Assembly (NCBI GenBank): GCA_031429355.1
Contig: JANOZM010000002.1
Coordinates: 59,536 to 123,535, forward strand
Length of the DNA stretch: 64,000 nucleotides
Source of the DNA: JANOZM01 sp031429355
GTDB lineage: Bacteria > Pseudomonadota > Gammaproteobacteria > Burkholderiales > Burkholderiaceae_E
Direction: 5' to 3'
A program made the position numbers and the translations under genes. How positions within the stretch are numbered: position 1 is the stretch's first letter; each line of letters starts with the position of its first letter. The notes beneath the pieces were generated by a model. That model ran no database searches, had not been told where the DNA came from, and saw only the letters and a list, made by a program, of their open reading frames with translations. Positions 42,566-52,085 of the stretch are shown one piece after another.

Positions 42566-44299
42566 TTAGACTGTGGTTATAGGCGGTAGTTGCAACTTAA
42601 AATTGCTTTCAAACAGGCGATCTTGTTGCGTAAACGGATCGCTAAAACTTAGCGTTTTAGCGAGCAATTGCAACGGTCGCTGATACCGTAAAGACCAAGC
42701 CTCATCAGTGTCAGCAACTTCCGGCTGAAGCGCTGGATAAATTTCATCGTTTAAAATAGGTAGGCCCAACTCATTCATGTGCACGCGCAATTGATGTCGC
42801 TGCCCAGTACTTGGCGTTAGTCGGTACAGACCCCATTGGGTATTGTGCTCACAAAGTTCTATAAAGGTTTCGGCATTGGGTAAACCTTCGGTGCTGGCTG
42901 CTTGCATAAAGTGCTGTGCGCTACGATCTATGCGGTTGTGGATGTGCAAAGGCAATTGCAGATCTTTTTTGTAAGCCGCAACTGCCCAATAAACTTTGTG
43001 AATAAATCGATCCCTAAACAAATTTTGATACAGACCGCGCTGGGCTTTTTGTTTTGTAAAAAGTACCAAACCTGCCGTATCGCGATCAATGCGATGAGCC
43101 GGCGAAAGCGCGGAACAGTCTAATTGTTGGCGCAATCGCATCAGCAAGGTTTCGTGGACTTGATCTCCGGAAGGTGCGACTGACAAAAAGTGCGGCTTGT
43201 CGGCGACTACAATTAATTCATCCTCGTAAACAATTGTGGCTTCGAAAGGAATGTGCCTTTCATTTGCAATTGCGCGGTTGTAGTAAAGCGCCATGCCAAC
43301 TTTAAAAGGTTCGTGTGCCAAAACCACATCGCCTTTATCGTTAGTTACTTCGCTTTTAATAAAGCGTTGCTGCCACTGGTCTTGGGTTACATGATCAAAC
43401 CGCGCTACAAAAAACTCTAAGACAGTTTTGTAAGCTCCGTCAGTAGTCACTACTTTGGAGCGAGGCAATTTATTGGCGTAAGTTGCTGCAACTTTAGTGC
43501 TCGGGGCAACTGCAGACTCCAACAACTTGTTTGCACGAGCGATACGCCATGGAGCATCGGGTTCGTTGGCAAATACTTGCTCAGCATTAATTTTAGACTG
43601 CTCTAACTTTGTGTTTAATGCCAAGCGATTATCGAAAACAAAACAATCGCCTTCGAATAGACTGCTGCCTGGTTGGTGTTTTAAAAAATTTAAAATACCT
43701 CCCTCTAAAACAATGGAATCGACGCCTTTTTCACTGAGCCACGCACTTGTTTTATCGCAGCGAATTCCTCCAGTGCAATACATCGCTACTTTTTTCCCCG
43801 CCGCCTGCCATTGAGGTAAATGCGCCTCAACATACTCTGGGAAATCTTTGAAATGCGAAACATTAGGATTAACCGCTCCTTTAAAATGTCCCAAGTCGAA
43901 CTCAAAGCGATTGCGGTTATCTAAAAGAACAATATTGTCTTGCTCAATTAGTTCCGCCCACTGTTGTGGCGAGACCGCATTGGGCTGATGTTGAACAGCA
44001 TCCACGTTGGCAACTCCCATTTGCACAATTTCCGGCTTTACATGCACCCGAAACAGCCCAAATGGAGGGGTGGTGCAAGCGCTATGCTTAAACGTAATTT
44101 GTTTAAATAACGAGTGCTTTTTTAATCGATCTTCAAACCGTTCGATGTTTGGTAACGTCCCTGCAATAGTGCCGTTAATACCCTCCGGGGCGACTAAAAT
44201 ACTGCCGTTAATGCCGTCGCAAATTTTACGAAGCCAAATCGCAAATTCTTCGGGTTGGCTAATGTGAACGAATTGGTAAAAGGCAGAGTGAACAAGCAT
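42566..44299 (-). CDS. TrhO (rhodanese-type tRNA hydroxylase) fused to RluA-type pseudouridine synthase
   Basis: 577 residues in one frame. Residues 1-255 are TrhO (formerly YceA/UPF0176): start HSAFYQFVHISQP, SILVAPEGINGTIAG and the catalytic Cys175 in MYCTGGIRCDKTSAW. TrhO makes 5-hydroxyuridine at tRNA position 34 from prephenate-derived chemistry. Residues about 285-577 are an RluA-family synthase: VVADKPHFLSVAPSG, catalytic Asp405 in AHRIDRDTAGLVLFT, and RLTPSTGQRHQLRVHMNELG. Both active sites look intact. The TrhO half aligns to the end of the stand-alone copy at 55302-56138 (EPDAPWRIARA against EPDGQWRINRA), so the junction lies just after it. The fused RNA enzyme could act twice on one RNA; that is inference. 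Confidence 0.9.
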   Translation of the reverse strand: MLVHSAFYQFVHISQPEEFAIWLRKICDGINGSILVAPEGINGTIAGTLPNIERFEDRLKKHSLFKQITFKHSACTTPPFGLFRVHVKPEIVQMGVANVDAVQHQPNAVSPQQWAELIEQDNIVLLDNRNRFEFDLGHFKGAVNPNVSHFKDFPEYVEAHLPQWQAAGKKVAMYCTGGIRCDKTSAWLSEKGVDSIVLEGGILNFLKHQPGSSLFEGDCFVFDNRLALNTKLEQSKINAEQVFANEPDAPWRIARANKLLESAVAPSTKVAATYANKLPRSKVVTTDGAYKTVLEFFVARFDHVTQDQWQQRFIKSEVTNDKGDVVLAHEPFKVGMALYYNRAIANERHIPFEATIVYEDELIVVADKPHFLSVAPSGDQVHETLLMRLRQQLDCSALSPAHRIDRDTAGLVLFTKQKAQRGLYQNLFRDRFIHKVYWAVAAYKKDLQLPLHIHNRIDRSAQHFMQAASTEGLPNAETFIELCEHNTQWGLYRLTPSTGQRHQLRVHMNELGLPILNDEIYPALQPEVADTDEAWSLRYQRPLQLLAKTLSFSDPFTQQDRLFESNFKLQLPPITTV

Positions 44300-44369
44300 G
44301 AGCCAATTTTACCGTGCTTCTAACTAGGTTTTAGATTGTTTGTGATGCAATTGCTGAGATAATAAGAAG

Positions 44370-45326
44370 ATGCAAAATATTTTAGATCCAGCCATTCTGT
44401 TTTTCGTTTTTGGCCTTTTCGCGGGATTAATTAAATCTAATTTAGAAATCCCCGAGCAAATTTCGCGTTTTTTGTCCTTGTATCTGTTAATGGCGCTGGG
44501 CTTAAAAGGGGGCTTCGCACTAGAACAGTCGGGTTTAACACTGCAAATTTTAACTAGTCTTGGGCTAGCCGTCGCCTTAGCAATTATTGTCCCACTGATG
44601 GGATACTTTGTTTTAAAGCAGTTTACGAGTCAGTTCGATGCGGCTGCTATTGCCGCAACCTATGGTTCGGTTAGTGCCGTTACTTTTATTACGGCTACGC
44701 AGTATTTAGATACTCATGGCTATGCTTACGGTGGCCATATGGCTGCTGCAATGGCGCTTATGGAGTCACCAGCGATTATTATCGCGGTTGTATTGGCTAA
44801 CGCTATTCGTAAAAAAAATGCCTCTGGTACGCAAATGCGTTTAGGTTCGGTATTGCATGAGTCTTTGACCGACGGTGCCCAGCTTTTGCTTTTGGGAGCG
44901 ATGCTCGTTGGCTTGGCCACTGGCGACGCAGGTCGGCAACTAATGGCTCCATTTTCGATTGATTTGTTTAAAGGGATGCTGGCGTTTTTTCTGCTTGATA
45001 TGGGTCTAAAAGCAGCACGAAACTTACCGTCGTTCGATCGAACTATAGTGCCATTAATTGTGTACGCCATTTTTGGGCCGTTAATTCACGCGGCCCTAGC
45101 TTTAACGCTTTGTTTGTTTTTTAAAGTATCGGCAGGCGATACTGCTTTGTTGATGGTATTGTCGGCAAGTGCATCGTATATCGCAGTACCTGCCGTATTA
45201 CGTCACGCCATCCCCGAGGCAAAGCCTTCGTTATACTTTGGCCTGTCATTGGGAATTACATTTCCTTTAAATATTTTATTGGGTATCCCGTTGTATGTTG
45301 GGCTGGCTCATCGCTTTATTCACTAA
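44370..45326 (+). CDS. SbtA-family sodium-dependent bicarbonate transporter homologue
   Basis: 318 residues with ten hydrophobic helices. SbtA/DUF897 features are LDPAILFFVFGLFAGLIKSN, LYLLMALGLKGGFAL, YGSVSAVTFITATQYL and LSASASYIAVPAVLRHAIPE. Cyanobacterial SbtA imports bicarbonate with sodium; in heterotrophs it may feed carboxylases. No PII-like SbtB gene is adjacent. It is followed by a 3-hydroxybutyrate dehydrogenase gene 15 bases later. Confidence 0.87.
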   Translation: MQNILDPAILFFVFGLFAGLIKSNLEIPEQISRFLSLYLLMALGLKGGFALEQSGLTLQILTSLGLAVALAIIVPLMGYFVLKQFTSQFDAAAIAATYGSVSAVTFITATQYLDTHGYAYGGHMAAAMALMESPAIIIAVVLANAIRKKNASGTQMRLGSVLHESLTDGAQLLLLGAMLVGLATGDAGRQLMAPFSIDLFKGMLAFFLLDMGLKAARNLPSFDRTIVPLIVYAIFGPLIHAALALTLCLFFKVSAGDTALLMVLSASASYIAVPAVLRHAIPEAKPSLYFGLSLGITFPLNILLGIPLYVGLAHRFIH

Positions 45327-45341
45327 TTAAAAAATTCCAAT

Positions 45342-46115
45342 ATGAACTTAAAAAATAAAACAGCGGTAGTGACCGGCTCTACCAGTGGTATTGGCCTCGG
45401 CATGGCAATCGTGTTGGCCCAGCAAGGCGCAAATATTGTGCTTAATGGTTTTGGCGAGTTCGAATTGGCTAAGCAACAAATTGCGGCGCTGGGCGTTAAG
45501 GTGGAGTACCACGGCGCGGATATGAGTAAGCCCGAGCAAATTGCCGACTTAATTGCGTTTGCCGAAAAAACTTTTGGTGGCATTGATATTTTGGTCAACA
45601 ACGCCGGTATCCAGCACGTAGCCAATATAGAGAATTTTCCGATTGAAAAATGGGATGCGATTATTGCAATCAATTTAAGTTCTGCTTTTCACACGACTCG
45701 CTTAGCAATGCCGGGTATGCGTCAGCGCAATTGGGGCCGTATTATTAATATCGCTTCTGCCCACGGCTTGGTGGCATCGGGCGGTAAGTCTGCTTATGTT
45801 GCGGCTAAGCATGGGCTAATCGGCCTAACCAAATCAATTGCTTTAGAAGCTGCAACTACGGGCATTACCGTGAATGCAATTTGTCCTGGCTGGGTATTGA
45901 CGCCTTTAGTACAAAAACAAATTGATGACCGCGCTGCGCGTGAAGGCATGTCGGTAGAACAAGCGGGGCGCGCTTTACTGGCGGAAAAGCAACCGTCATT
46001 ACAATTTACAACGCCCGAGCAATTGGGCGAGTTGGCGGTGTTTTTGTGCTCCAAAGCCGCTGATAACGTGCGAGGCCAAGCTTGGGCTGTCGATGGTGGT
46101 TGGACAGCGCAGTAA
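45342..46115 (+). CDS. bdhA: 3-hydroxybutyrate dehydrogenase (short-chain dehydrogenase)
   Basis: 257 residues. Nucleotide-binding GSTSGIGLGMA, NNAGIQHVANIENFP, the catalytic Ser/Tyr/Lys in ASAHGLVASGGKSAYVAAKH, and ICPGWVLTPLVQKQI are the exact pattern of bacterial D-3-hydroxybutyrate dehydrogenase. It oxidises 3-hydroxybutyrate to acetoacetate with NAD during use of polyhydroxybutyrate. It lies between the SbtA-like and EamA genes on the same strand. Confidence 0.93.
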   Translation: MNLKNKTAVVTGSTSGIGLGMAIVLAQQGANIVLNGFGEFELAKQQIAALGVKVEYHGADMSKPEQIADLIAFAEKTFGGIDILVNNAGIQHVANIENFPIEKWDAIIAINLSSAFHTTRLAMPGMRQRNWGRIINIASAHGLVASGGKSAYVAAKHGLIGLTKSIALEAATTGITVNAICPGWVLTPLVQKQIDDRAAREGMSVEQAGRALLAEKQPSLQFTTPEQLGELAVFLCSKAADNVRGQAWAVDGGWTAQ

Positions 46116-46120
46116 ACTTA

Positions 46121-47077
46121 ATGAGCGCAAATAGCAAACAACCCGCAACAGTAGCGGCTACAGAATCCTCAGTGCTTTTTTCAACCTACGCAAAATTAAT
46201 TTGTGTTCCCTTAATTTGGGGCGGCACTTTCATCGCGGGGCGGATTGTTTCGGGGCAATTACCGCCAGCGGTTGGTGCCTTGGGGCGCTATCTAATTGCT
46301 ACGGTTGTGCTATTAGGCTTTTGGTTTGCGTCCGAGTCGCGTGACCCAAACAGCAAGCCGTTAACCCAGCTGGATCGTAAAGAATGGCTGTTTGTATTGG
46401 GCTTGGGTGCCACTGGCATTCTTATTTACAACCTTGGTTTTTTTGCGGCTTTGGGGCTTATTCCTGCAAGTCGCACCGCTGTGTTTGTTGCGTTAAATCC
46501 GGCGTTCACTATTGTGCTTGCAGTGCTTTTGTTTCGCGAACGAATGGTATGGACGCGTTGGTTAGGCGTGGCTCTTGCTTTGGTAGGGGTTTGGATCGTT
46601 ATTACACGCGGCGATTTATTACAATTGTTTCAGTCCATCGGCAAAGGCGAATTATTAATGTTGATGGCCGTTGCAGCATGGGTTGGCTACACCTTAATTG
46701 GTCGTCAAGTGTTAAAGACTATGTCGCCGTTAAAATCAACATTGTGGGCGTCTATTTTTGGCACCTTAATGCTGTCATTTTTTGCAGTGCCAGACTTTGC
46801 AAATGTTAAAGCAGCACAGTTCACAATGCCGGTTGTTTTAAGCTTGATATTTTTGGGAGCCCTAGGAACAGCCGTTGCATTCGTTTGGTACTACCAGGGT
46901 GTACAACGCTTGGGCACTTCCCGCACGGTTGTGTTTAACAATTTAGTGCCTATTTTTGGTGTGCTGTTAGGCTGGTTAATTTTGGATGAAGCGATTTCCG
47001 TCAGCCTGTTGGTTGGCGGCTCGATTGCCGTGGCAGGTATTTTTTTGGTCAACCGAGTGCCCGCAACTTCAACGTAA
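46121..47077 (+). CDS. EamA/DMT-superfamily transporter
   Basis: About 318 residues with ten helices in two EamA repeats (e.g. VPLIWGGTFIAGRIVSGQLP, RTAVFVALNPAFTIVLAVLL and TAVAFVWYYQGVQRLG). The frame is open upstream to 46082, but that part overlaps the end of bdhA, and the ATG at 46121, five bases after the bdhA stop, gives MSANSKQPAT. An inner-membrane metabolite exporter with unknown substrate. It converges with the CDF transporter gene. Confidence 0.88.
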   Translation: MSANSKQPATVAATESSVLFSTYAKLICVPLIWGGTFIAGRIVSGQLPPAVGALGRYLIATVVLLGFWFASESRDPNSKPLTQLDRKEWLFVLGLGATGILIYNLGFFAALGLIPASRTAVFVALNPAFTIVLAVLLFRERMVWTRWLGVALALVGVWIVITRGDLLQLFQSIGKGELLMLMAVAAWVGYTLIGRQVLKTMSPLKSTLWASIFGTLMLSFFAVPDFANVKAAQFTMPVVLSLIFLGALGTAVAFVWYYQGVQRLGTSRTVVFNNLVPIFGVLLGWLILDEAISVSLLVGGSIAVAGIFLVNRVPATST

Positions 47078-47088
47078 CTTATCCCGCT

Positions 47089-47769
47089 TTAATGCAATTC
47101 CTGCCGCGCCTGTTGAATTACACTGAAGCCGCTGCGCATTGCCAAACCAGCCATAAATAGGGCGACCAAATGATCGGGCCATCCGTTGCCTAAAAAGGCT
47201 ACAGCAACAGAGGCGACAAGTACCAAGACATTCCCAATTGCATCGTTTCTGGTGCAAAGCCAAACAGATCGCATATTGGCATCCCCTTCGCGAAAAGCGT
47301 ACAAGAGAAATGCCACGCCTAAATTAACGGCCAAGGCTAGAAAACCAATGATGCCCATCGTAACTGGTTCGGGTTTAACGCCATGAGCGATTGCCCAAAG
47401 CGCTCCGCCTAAGACAGCGATGCCAAAGCCCATCATGCAATAGCCCTTAAGCAAGGCCGTGCGCGAACGCCAAACGACCGCCGCGCCAATGGCCCAAAGC
47501 GACACTGCATAGTTTGCAGCGTCGCCACCAAAATCGATTGCGTCCGCTAATAACGAAACCGAATTGGAGCGCAAGCCCGCACTAATTTCAATAAAAAACA
47601 TGGCTGCATTTAGCGCTAACGCGACCCAAAGTGCCTTGCGAAATCTTGGGTTGTCGCCACCCGAAAAGTGATGATCATGCGAGTGCCCATGATGATCGTG
47701 GTCGTGATGGCCGTGCCCATGATTAGCATCGCTATTGCCAGCGTGTTTGCCTTTGTTAGGCGGGTTCAT
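47089..47769 (-). CDS. Short CDF-family cation transporter with His-rich N terminus
   Basis: 226 residues. The N-terminal tail has fifteen or so His and Asp residues alternating (HGHGHHDHDHHGHSHDHH), a metal-loading segment. Then six helices with the CDF metal-site residues in SLLADAIDFGGDAANY and CTRNDAIGNVLV. The usual C-terminal cytoplasmic dimerisation domain of about 80-100 residues is absent. It probably exports a divalent cation such as zinc or cobalt. It ends 12 bases after the convergent EamA gene and follows amt by 36 bases. Confidence 0.83.
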   Translation of the reverse strand: MNPPNKGKHAGNSDANHGHGHHDHDHHGHSHDHHFSGGDNPRFRKALWVALALNAAMFFIEISAGLRSNSVSLLADAIDFGGDAANYAVSLWAIGAAVVWRSRTALLKGYCMMGFGIAVLGGALWAIAHGVKPEPVTMGIIGFLALAVNLGVAFLLYAFREGDANMRSVWLCTRNDAIGNVLVLVASVAVAFLGNGWPDHLVALFMAGLAMRSGFSVIQQARQELH

Positions 47770-47805
47770 GGCTTGATTGCCGTACCTGCGCGTTTACCGC
47801 GTTGT

Positions 47806-49035
47806 TTACCAATTAGTTTCCCGTTCTGGCGTTGCAGTAATTTTATGGATACTTAAATCGGCACCATCAAATTCTTCTTCTTGCGATAAGCGTAGGCCCA
47901 TCGTAACTTTTAATGTGCCGTACACAATAATGCCGCCAACCAAGGCCCATGTAACGCCCATCGCTGTGCCGATCAACTGAGCCATAAAACTAACGTCCCC
48001 TAAACCACCTAATGATTTACTGCCGAAAATTCCGGCGGCAATACCACCCCAAGTGCCGCACAAACCATGCAGTGGCCAAACGCCTAAGACATCGTCGATT
48101 TTCCATTTGTTTTGTGTCAGCGTAAACATCACAACAAAAATTGCGCCGGCGATACCACCAACCGCCAAGGCGCCTAATGGGTGCATGATGTCCGAGCCCG
48201 CACAAACCGCAACCAAACCGGCTAATGGCCCATTATGCACAAAGCCAGGATCGTTTTTACCTAGCACCAAGGCTACGATAGTGCCGCCGACCATGGCCAT
48301 TAACGAGTTAACGGCGACTAAGCCCGACGCTTTGTCGAGTGTTTGAGCGCTCATTACATTAAAGCCAAACCAGCCCACGCATAAGATCCAAGCGCCTAGC
48401 GCTAAAAACGGAATGCTTGATGGTGGATGAGCCGAAATTACAGGGCGACCGCTACTGTCTTTGCGATATCTGTTGTGCCGTGCGCCCAGCAAAAAAACGG
48501 CTGGAAGCGCAATCCAACCGCCCACCGCATGAACCACAATGCTGCCTGCAAAATCACGGAAGTTAGACCCTGTTTTGGCTTTAATCCAATCTTGAATACC
48601 GAAGGCATTGTTCCAAACAATGCCTTCGAAAAACGGATAGATAACACCAACAATAACCGCGGTCGCAATAAGCTGTGGCCAAAATTTAGCGCGCTCGGCA
48701 ATGCCGCCCGAAACGATGGCGGGGATGGCTGCAGCAAAGGTTAATAGGAAAAAGAATTTAACTAACTCGTAACCGTTTTTTTGAGCTAAAACTTCGGCAC
48801 CCACGAAAAAACTGGTGCCGTAAGCAACTGCGTAGCCCAAACAAAAATAAACCACGGTCGATACAGAAAAATCGACCAAAATTTTAACCAGCGCATTAAC
48901 TTGGTTTTTCTTGCGAACCGTGCCCAATTCTAAAAAGGCAAAACCAGCGTGCATTGCCAGCACCATAATTGCGCCCAACAAAATAAACAGCGTGTCTGCG
49001 CTCTGTTTGACGGTACCTAAATTCACTGCTTCCAC
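47806..49035 (-). CDS. amt: Ammonium transporter (Amt)
   Basis: 409 residues with eleven helices. Amt markers are DTLFILLGAIMVLAMHAGFAF, the pore region SGGIAERAKFWPQ, DFAGSIVVHAVGGW with the conserved pore His and the second His in GVWPLHGLCGTWG. The GTG start has AAGGAG at the right distance. It conducts ammonium into the cell. The usual neighbour glnK is missing on either side. Confidence 0.94.
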   Translation of the reverse strand: MEAVNLGTVKQSADTLFILLGAIMVLAMHAGFAFLELGTVRKKNQVNALVKILVDFSVSTVVYFCLGYAVAYGTSFFVGAEVLAQKNGYELVKFFFLLTFAAAIPAIVSGGIAERAKFWPQLIATAVIVGVIYPFFEGIVWNNAFGIQDWIKAKTGSNFRDFAGSIVVHAVGGWIALPAVFLLGARHNRYRKDSSGRPVISAHPPSSIPFLALGAWILCVGWFGFNVMSAQTLDKASGLVAVNSLMAMVGGTIVALVLGKNDPGFVHNGPLAGLVAVCAGSDIMHPLGALAVGGIAGAIFVVMFTLTQNKWKIDDVLGVWPLHGLCGTWGGIAAGIFGSKSLGGLGDVSFMAQLIGTAMGVTWALVGGIIVYGTLKVTMGLRLSQEEEFDGADLSIHKITATPERETNW

Positions 49036-49210
49036 AACATCTCCTTGTAATTTGTAGCGATTCTAAAGGATTGTGTTCGGCTCAGGCTGACCAATTAGGG
49101 CGTGTTTACGAGTCGATCTAGCGCTATGGGAAGATGAACCCTACCCAAATAAGCGCAGCCACGGAGGTATTACGGGCTAAAGTTGCGCTTCGTTGGTAAA
49201 CTTCGGCTAT

Positions 49211-51712
49211 ATGAATACCCTTGCCCTTGAAGCCGCCGAAAAGCCCGCCCGCGCTGAAAAAACCGCGTTGCCAGCCTTTACGGACGTTTCGTTTTTTCCG
49301 CGCGATGCCAAACCCTTAAACAGCTACCGAAAGTTCTGGGCGGCACGTTTTGGCACGGCCCCATTTTTGCCAGTGAATCGGGCCGAAATGGACAAGTTGG
49401 GTTGGGATTCTTGTGACATCGTAATCGTTACTGGCGATGGCTATGTGGATCACCCCAGTTTTGGCATGGCCGTTATTGGCCGAATGCTCGAAGCCCAAGG
49501 CTTTCGCGTTGGCATTTTGGCCCAACCTGATTGGCAAAGTGCCGAGCCGTTTAAAGCCTTAGGTAAACCCAATTTGTTTTACGGCATCACTGCCGGCAAC
49601 ATGGATTCGATGATTAACCACTACACGGCCGACCGCAAGCCGCGTAGTGACGATGCGTACACGGCAGGTGATGTATCGGGCAAGCGCCCAGATCGCGCTG
49701 CTGTTGTGTACAGCCAACGATGCCGCGAAGCTTACAACGATGTGCCAATTATTTTGGGCGGCATCGAAGGTTCGTTGCGCCGCATCGCCCATTACGATTA
49801 CTGGCAAGATAAAGTTCGCCGCTCGGTCGTGGTGGATGCCAAGTGCGATTTGCTGTTGTATGGCAACGCCGAGCGCGCCATTGTAGAAATTGCTCATCGT
49901 CTTGCCGCGCGCGAATCGGTACAAAAAATGACCGATATTCGCGGTACTTGTTTTGTGCGTCGTAGTGATGATGAATCACGCCTTGGTTGGTACGAGATGG
50001 ATTCGACTTCTATCGACACCCCCGGCGCAGTCGAAACGCATATCAACCCTTACATGACCACCGCCGAGCTTGCGCGCGAAAAAGGTGAAGTCTGTGCCAA
50101 GGAAGAGGCTCAACCGCAAACCTCGGGCTTGGTGCCAGCGGGCGCAATACCTTTAAAGTTTATGCCAAACCCTGCCTTGTACGGCAAAGGCAAAACCAAG
50201 GTGCCGCCGCGTGATCGCAGTGTGATTCGTTTGCCGTCCTATGAAGCAGTACGGGCTGACCCTGTGTTGTATGCCCATGCCAACCGCGTGTTGCATTTAG
50301 AGACTAACCCTGGCAATGCGCGCTCTTTAGTGCAAGCGCATGGCGAGGGCAGTAGTGCCCGCGATGTGTGGATTAACCCGCCGCCTATTCCTTTGACGAC
50401 CGAAGAAATGGATATGGTGTTTGATCTGCCGTACGCACGCAGTCCACATCCAATGTATGCCGATGAAAACGGTGGGCACGACGGAGCTACAAAAATCCCT
50501 GCTTGGGAGATGATTCGTTTTAGCGTCAACATTATGCGCGGCTGTTTTGGTGGTTGTACTTTTTGTTCTATTACCGAACACGAAGGGCGCATTATTCAAA
50601 GCCGTTCAGAAGACTCAGTCATCCGTGAAATTGAAGATATTCGCGATAAGGTCACTGGCTTTACCGGCATTATTTCTGATCTAGGCGGCCCTACTGCCAA
50701 CATGTATCGCATTGGTTGTAAAACGCCCGAGATTGAACGCGCTTGCCGCAAACCAAGTTGTGTATACCCTGATGTCTGTTCTAACTTAAACACTAGCCAT
50801 GACCCACTGATACAAATGTATCGGCGCGCGCGCGGTCTACGCGGAATTAAAAAAATCTTAATTGGTTCTGGATTGCGTTACGACCTAGCAGTTAAGTCGC
50901 CCGAGTACGTTAAAGAGTTGGTGCAACACCATGTAGGCGGCTACTTAAAAATTGCCCCCGAACATACCGAGCAAGGCCCGCTAACTAAAATGATGAAGCC
51001 GGGTATTGGTAGCTACGATCGCTTCAAGCGCATGTTCGAGCGCTTTAGTGCCGAAGTAGGCAAAAAGCAATATCTTATTCCGTACTTTATTGCAGCGCAT
51101 CCCGGCACTGGTGATGAAGACATGATGAACCTTGCGATTTGGTTAAAGAGCAATGGTTTTAGAGCTGACCAAGTGCAAACCTTTTACCCATCGCCAATGG
51201 CCACAGCGACTGCGATGTACCACAGCAATCGTAACCCACTAAAAAAGATAACGCGCGATAGCGAGCGGGTCGATATTGTGCGCGGCGACCGTCGTCGTCG
51301 TTTACATAAAGCGTTTTTGCGCTACCACGATCCAAACAATTGGCCCTTGCTACGCGATGCATTAAAGGCCATGGGCCGCGCCGATTTAATTGGTAACGGT
51401 AAGCAACATTTGATCCCTATTTTTCAGCCCACCGTTGACGGAACTTATGTCAGCGCGCGTCGCAAAAACTCGACCCCAGCTAGTTCAAGTTTAGTGGCAA
51501 CTGCGAGACCATCAGTGAAGCCTATGCGCGGACGGATATTGACTCAGCATACCGGGTTGCCGCCGCGCGATACAGGTGGTGCTAAGGCCTTAGTGGCTAC
51601 CAAAGTTGCTGGTAAAGTTGCTGTAAAGAGCAGTCCTAAGCCGATGGTTAAAGCCAGTGCTAGAACGATTGCGCTGCCAGCTTCTCGGGGTGGGACACGC
51701 AAGTCGAAGTAG
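49211..51712 (+). CDS. ygiQ: YgiQ-family radical SAM protein
   Basis: About 833 residues. The N-terminal cobalamin-binding-like domain begins FTDVSFFPRDAKPLNSYRKF. The radical SAM site is CFGGCTFCS (CxxxCxxC), followed by SDLGGPTANMYRIGCK, and an extra cysteine group (CRKPSCVYPDVC). The C-terminal tail (from about 745) is basic and Ala/Lys-rich. YgiQ is conserved in proteobacteria, but its reaction is not established. The frame is open to 49193 by a TTG; the ATG at 49211 (MNTLALEAAEK) is preferred. Confidence 0.92.
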   Translation: MNTLALEAAEKPARAEKTALPAFTDVSFFPRDAKPLNSYRKFWAARFGTAPFLPVNRAEMDKLGWDSCDIVIVTGDGYVDHPSFGMAVIGRMLEAQGFRVGILAQPDWQSAEPFKALGKPNLFYGITAGNMDSMINHYTADRKPRSDDAYTAGDVSGKRPDRAAVVYSQRCREAYNDVPIILGGIEGSLRRIAHYDYWQDKVRRSVVVDAKCDLLLYGNAERAIVEIAHRLAARESVQKMTDIRGTCFVRRSDDESRLGWYEMDSTSIDTPGAVETHINPYMTTAELAREKGEVCAKEEAQPQTSGLVPAGAIPLKFMPNPALYGKGKTKVPPRDRSVIRLPSYEAVRADPVLYAHANRVLHLETNPGNARSLVQAHGEGSSARDVWINPPPIPLTTEEMDMVFDLPYARSPHPMYADENGGHDGATKIPAWEMIRFSVNIMRGCFGGCTFCSITEHEGRIIQSRSEDSVIREIEDIRDKVTGFTGIISDLGGPTANMYRIGCKTPEIERACRKPSCVYPDVCSNLNTSHDPLIQMYRRARGLRGIKKILIGSGLRYDLAVKSPEYVKELVQHHVGGYLKIAPEHTEQGPLTKMMKPGIGSYDRFKRMFERFSAEVGKKQYLIPYFIAAHPGTGDEDMMNLAIWLKSNGFRADQVQTFYPSPMATATAMYHSNRNPLKKITRDSERVDIVRGDRRRRLHKAFLRYHDPNNWPLLRDALKAMGRADLIGNGKQHLIPIFQPTVDGTYVSARRKNSTPASSSLVATARPSVKPMRGRILTQHTGLPPRDTGGAKALVATKVAGKVAVKSSPKPMVKASARTIALPASRGGTRKSK

Positions 51713-51765
51713 TTTGTGCAGCGGTTACAATACCAATTCACATCCCACTTTGAAAGTTACGCAAA

Positions 51766-52056
51766 ATGGCTAAAGCCTACTGGATCAGCACTTATCGCGC
51801 CGTTCTTGATACCGAAAAACTGGCGGCTTACGCCAAGTTGGCGGGCCCATCAATTGCAGAGGGTGGCGGTCGCTTTTTAGCGCGAGGCGAACCGGCTAAA
51901 GTTTATGAACTTGGCTTAATGCAACGTACCGTGTTAATCGAATTCGATAGCGTTGCACAAGCGATGAGCACGCACGATAGTGCTAGTTATCAAGCGGCCT
52001 TAGCTGCTTTGGGCGATGGAGCCCAGCGAGAAATTCGGATTATTGAAGGGGTTTAA
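51766..52056 (+). CDS. DUF1330 domain protein
   Basis: 96 residues, a compact ferredoxin-like fold family. The pattern MAKAYWISTYRAVLDTEKL, GGRFLARGEPAKVYELG and TVLIEFDSVAQAM is typical of DUF1330. Function unknown. It follows ygiQ by 53 bases and converges with a lysR gene. Confidence 0.88.
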   Translation: MAKAYWISTYRAVLDTEKLAAYAKLAGPSIAEGGGRFLARGEPAKVYELGLMQRTVLIEFDSVAQAMSTHDSASYQAALAALGDGAQREIRIIEGV

Positions 52057-52085
52057 TCTGTAGTTTCAGTGATTAACGCACAACC

